Shown here: in pieces, positions 51,547 to 64,000 of the stretch
How positions within the stretch are numbered: position 1 is the stretch's first letter
How the letters are laid out: every line of letters begins with the position of its first letter
Source of the DNA: Acanthornis magna
Taxonomy: Eukaryota > Chordata > Aves > Passeriformes > Acanthizidae
Assembly: GCA_036785705.1 (NCBI GenBank)
Contig: JAWUZG010000056.1
Location: 6,945,001 to 7,009,000, forward strand
Direction: 5' to 3'
DNA length: 64,000 nt
Made by a program: the position numbers and the translations under genes
The notes under the pieces: generated by a model
Told to the model about the DNA's origin: nothing
Database searches by the model: none
The model's input: only the letters and a program-made list of their open reading frames with translations

Positions 51547-54500
51547 TGCCAGACCATACCTGGAGCTACAGCAATTTCCTGCTCGGTGGAGCTTCCCAGA
51601 GCTCCCTGTTGACAAGGCTCTTAAGAAGAGCTTGAGTCTCTTTGCTCTTAATTCCTGGTGTGCTGACACTACAGTGAAAATAGCAGGATCAGTCACTCAG
51701 CTCACAACAGAAAAGCCTTCACCCAAGGCTGCTCTGAACCCACTGCTCCCAAAAGAAAATGCAGCCCCCTTGGACCATGGGAAAACACGGCACAGTGGAC
51801 TGAGCTGACTGCAGCATCAAACCCCTGACCTGAGCTGAAAGACAGGAAGGAGCCCTTCTGAAGGAGCTCTCTACAGCACTCTCATCCCAAAAGCAAAAAT
51901 CAGCCATTTGCCAGTGGAGATCCTGGGAAAGCATTACCTAGCCAGTCACAACAGACACAAACCTAATTACCAACCAGACAAGCACCATAAATAACCAAAA
52001 GAGATGCACAGCTGTTTTGTCTGTGATAAGACAGGGGCAGGTAGAGCTGCAGAAAACTCTGGAGTTCATTCAGTCACTACATGACAACTCCTGCTATCTG
52101 AATATGCATTCCCCTGCCCCATAATTTTTTCATCCCACTGGAATTAAGGATATTCAGAATCAGATGTGGATATTGTAATACCCATCAAACACTTTTATCT
52201 ACAGCAACATCCTATTCAGCATGTCTACAGTAAGGGCAGCCAGATTGAATCAGATGGCTGTCAAGATAAAAGTCAATGTATTCCCTATGTATTCCCACTA
52301 CCCATGACTGCAAGAGAAGGATTTGCCCTTGGGTTTAGCTGAAGGTGTAATTCCATAATGGAGTACTTTGGGTCAGTGGGTAGCAATGCCTTCAGGGTGC
52401 TGTGCTCAGCTGGGCTGCTCTCCCCTGACCTGAAGGCTCCCAGAGCATCCCTGTGCTGGGCTTGCTGCTGTGACATTCCTCAGCCCGGGCTCGGACAGGC
52501 CCTATTCAAACCTGCCCCTGTGGCAGCTCTGTTGCTGCTTCCTGCCTGGTTGGGCAAACTGTTGGAAGTTTCGGTGCGGACCTGAGATGAGCACTGACAG
52601 AGAGCAGGCACAGCTTGCAGCTGCACACTGCACTGAGTGCTGAAATGAAGAGCCGTTTGTCCTGATCACCTCAGAGAACACCTAGCAATGATTCCTGTAC
52701 ATTCCACTGGAGATATTTGTCTTTCTTCCCAAGAAAGCTTCATTTGCGCATCCTACTCAGGCAAAAGAAATCTTTTTTTCTCAGGGAATCCGACCCACCC
52801 CCCCCACCCACCTGAAACAAGAATTTTGCTTTCATAGCAATGCCCTCTCAGGCAGAGAGGTCAGGGCTGAGCTCCTGTCACTGTGCAACACACCTGAATC
52901 TTTTCCCAACCTACCTTAAGTACTCACCAGGCACTAGAAGAGGCTTTATACACCCTCGTTCCATCAACAGGCACACTGGGAGGCTTGGGAAAAGGGAGAG
53001 CAAAAACTGACTTCAAGTTAAATAAAACTATACATTACACCCACAACTAAAAAAATAGTGGGGAGAAAGCTAAGTTCATTCAAGTGACTTTAATTACAAG
53101 ATGATTGTTAAGCCAATTTAAGCTGATAAAACACTTTCTAAAAGTCCACACTTAAATACGACTTTAAAAGAGCAATTTACAAAAGGCGACAGTGTAAAAA
53201 ATAACTTCTTTTCATCTTTGTAATCCACAAAAAGCCTCATTTTTGGAAGCTAAAGTGGACCACTTACCTAGCAAAGGCTTAGTCAGCATCTATCTTATGA
53301 AACTGATTAAAACATTTTCACTCTTAGGAGTGTAGTAAAAATAAAAATAGCCAACATTTTCATTAAACTGATATAAAAGCAAACACATTACCAGGGAAAT
53401 GGTGCTGTGTTTCCATATGCCAAATTTGTTGTTTAAGAGGTATCTGGGAGGCTTTTATGTGAAAGTACAGCGTGATACATTCATATAGAATGGGTCCCTT
53501 CCTAAACAGCTGGCTTCTCCCTGAGAAGGTTACCAATGGAGAGCAGGTAACCTCATGTAAGGAACCAGTCTCCCAGCAGAGGTCTAAAATAAGAGGATTA
53601 TGAGGTCAAAATTCCAGCAGATGGAGGACTTCATCTCCACATTAAAGAGGCACAGAAACTCTTAGATAACAATTTAATTATAGAAAAAAAAAGAAGTTTC
53701 TCAGGCACTCAAACTTCCAAGCTGAAATTTTTCACTTTGTTTTCTTACTCAGAGTCTCCACTGCAGTCACCTGCTCAGCAGAATATATTAACACATGCAG
53801 AGCTCTGTGCTGCTGCAGCCAGAGCGTTCCCGTGCCTTCCACGCAGGAGAAATGGAGGTATTGTGGCAAACAAGTATCTATTTATAGTCTATAACTATTT
53901 ATAGTTATAAAAGAACTATCCTAATTCAAGATGACAAAAACACCATGTCCAGGTTGAAAGCTGTAACTCAAAGAGCCAGGGAATGTCACAAGCAAAACGT
54001 GCACTCTGAGGCACTTCCACCCTTCTGTTTTAGAGAAAAGCCAAATTCAGTGGGGCAGGAGAGAGATGGGGACCAGCCCCTCTTTGATAACTATCAGCTA
54101 CTTTATTTCAGCTTATGTAACACAAATCCACCTCATGAACTGTGCACAGCATCACTCAATGGTTTTGTTTAGAGGGGAGCTCAGCTATTTCTGCTTTCTC
54201 AACTTCAAATCATATTCAGGCTCTGCAGGACTGTGTGAAAAGTCAGCCAAAAACGCAGCACAGATAACATATGAATGCTCTCTCACCAGTGAGAGAAACT
54301 ACACAGGGGACATTTCACCTCTGAAATAAAGTGTGAAAAAGTTCAGTATTTCCTCTACTGTTTTACAGCTGGTATTGCACTGTCAAATAAGGTGTTTAGA
54401 AAAAGTGTAAAAGCAGCAACAGTTCTGTCCAGAACATTCTCCTCCAGTGACGTCCCAGCTAAACAAAGCCACTTATAAAACAAGAGGAAATGGCACCATA

Positions 54501-55169
54501 AGAAATACATGAGATTCTGAGACACTATTGTCATGTTGTATTTTTTGCACTGTGATTCATTTCACCTTTTAAAGGAGACTTTCAGCTCTGCTGGCAGAAA
54601 GGTCTTAGTTTTGTTGAAATAAGTGCTTTTATTCTGACATTTACATCACTAGCACATGACAATTATTATTACTATTATTGTTATTATTACTATTATTATT
54701 ATTATTGCTCAGGCAAGATGCAGATATTCATTCTGGGCTTCAATGCATGAAAAATGTCTTATGTGATCAGTTAACTGTGAAGTTCATGCAGTTAAAATGA
54801 TTTACTCAAACATGGCAAGAAATATTTTTAGTCAGCAAAATATAACAGCACAGTAATGTACTGTCCAGTAAACAGGAAATAAGGAATATCTAGGGAAAAA
54901 AGTTGTACTGTACCACTGTATGTTCTTCCAACCATTCCAGACAGCAACCTGTGTCACCATACCCTTGTCAGGCAAACTTTTAATTTAAGCATTCTGCAGA
55001 GTTTAGCACAGATTCTCCTAATGAACTCAGTAGGAGTTTCTGACCAAGTCACTTGGTTAACCAGCTCCTACAATTCTCAAAATTTAAATGCACCGTGCAA
55101 GAAAAAAATCAGCATTGTGATGATCCCTGGTGTAACGTTTGCTGCAATGAGACAAAACTCTTCAAGAGT
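51547..55169. other. AT-rich DNA downstream of LEO1
   Basis: No coding exon recognised. From about 53,000 the sequence is AT-rich and 3'-UTR-like, with a plus-strand AATAAA at 54,325-54,330 followed by a GT-containing stretch, and the ATT microsatellite. A convergent gene's 3' UTR is possible, but no coding end was found upstream of it. Confidence 0.45.
54661..54706. repeat. (ATT)n trinucleotide microsatellite, interrupted
   Basis: About 46 bases of ATT/TTA units with C and G interruptions. It lies about 500 bases beyond the LEO1 3' end. Confidence 0.9.
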
Positions 55170-55349
55170 CAAAGGAAGTCAAAAAAACTTTATTCACACC
55201 AGAAACGCAGACTTAGGAATTTTCCTTTATCAAAATAAGCCCCTTATGGTTACTTACATCTGTGCTCTAACAGAACTGTACAATATATATAAACATATAT
55301 ATAGAAAAAACAACAACAAAAAAAGATTGACTGCTGCGCTTCCTTAATA
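55170..55349 (-). other. LEO1: LEO1 3' UTR (inferred extent)
   Basis: From the stop codon at 55350 the minus strand runs about 155 bases through AT-rich sequence to an AATAAA hexamer. The likely cleavage point is 10-25 bases past it, near 55,170. The end point is inferred from the usual hexamer-to-cleavage distance. Longer forms ending further left cannot be excluded. Confidence 0.6.
55189..55194 (-). terminator. LEO1: Polyadenylation signal AATAAA for LEO1
   Basis: On the plus strand this is TTTATT, so the minus strand reads GTGAATAAAG. It is the first canonical hexamer downstream of the LEO1 stop. A GT-rich stretch (GAGTTTTGTCTC on the minus strand) lies about 40 bases further on, as expected for a cleavage-stimulating element. 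Confidence 0.7.
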
Positions 55350-63907
<8,558 letters not shown>

Positions 63908-64000
63908 TTATTCTCAGCAAAATAAAAATTTTGGTCCACAAGTTTTAAAATTCCTCTGAATTAATAAACTCTAAAAGTGCTGCATAAAAAAAAATTACAA

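Overview
The window reads as vertebrate nuclear DNA, most likely from a bird. The support is four fragments of CR1 retrotransposon (one keeps the typical avian tail of repeated ATTCTATG), a spliced gene with short introns, and A/C-rich low-complexity tracts. I saw nothing bacterial, viral or plasmid-like, and no tRNA, rRNA or CRISPR array.

There is one gene I can name. LEO1, a subunit of the RNA polymerase II-associated PAF1 complex, lies on the minus strand from about 55,170 to the right edge. Its ten 3'-most coding exons (63,891 down to 55,350) join in one frame into 394 codons plus a stop, with GT/AG borders throughout. The acidic N-terminal exons and the promoter lie beyond position 64,000. 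A short 3' UTR ends near an AATAAA signal at 55,189-55,194 (minus strand).

The left ~55 kb holds no exon I can recognise on either strand. Long open frames occur but look like chance or CR1-derived frames. This stretch contains CR1 fragments at 10,203-10,535 and 20,216-20,660 (both minus), 29,108-29,180 (plus) and 51,240-51,546 (plus). It also has two A/C-rich tracts (27,744-27,918 and 39,547-39,762), several small tandem repeats, and a CpG-dense element at 46,040-46,320 that is the best candidate regulatory site. An open frame behind a splice-acceptor-like tract at 33,670-34,032 is the best candidate for an undescribed exon, but the support is weak.

I did not find a new biological system. 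The items most worth checking are the CpG cluster with its 29-bp-period repeat, the possible exon near 33.7 kb, a tandem TAGTAG splice acceptor in LEO1, and the long gene-free flank downstream of LEO1.
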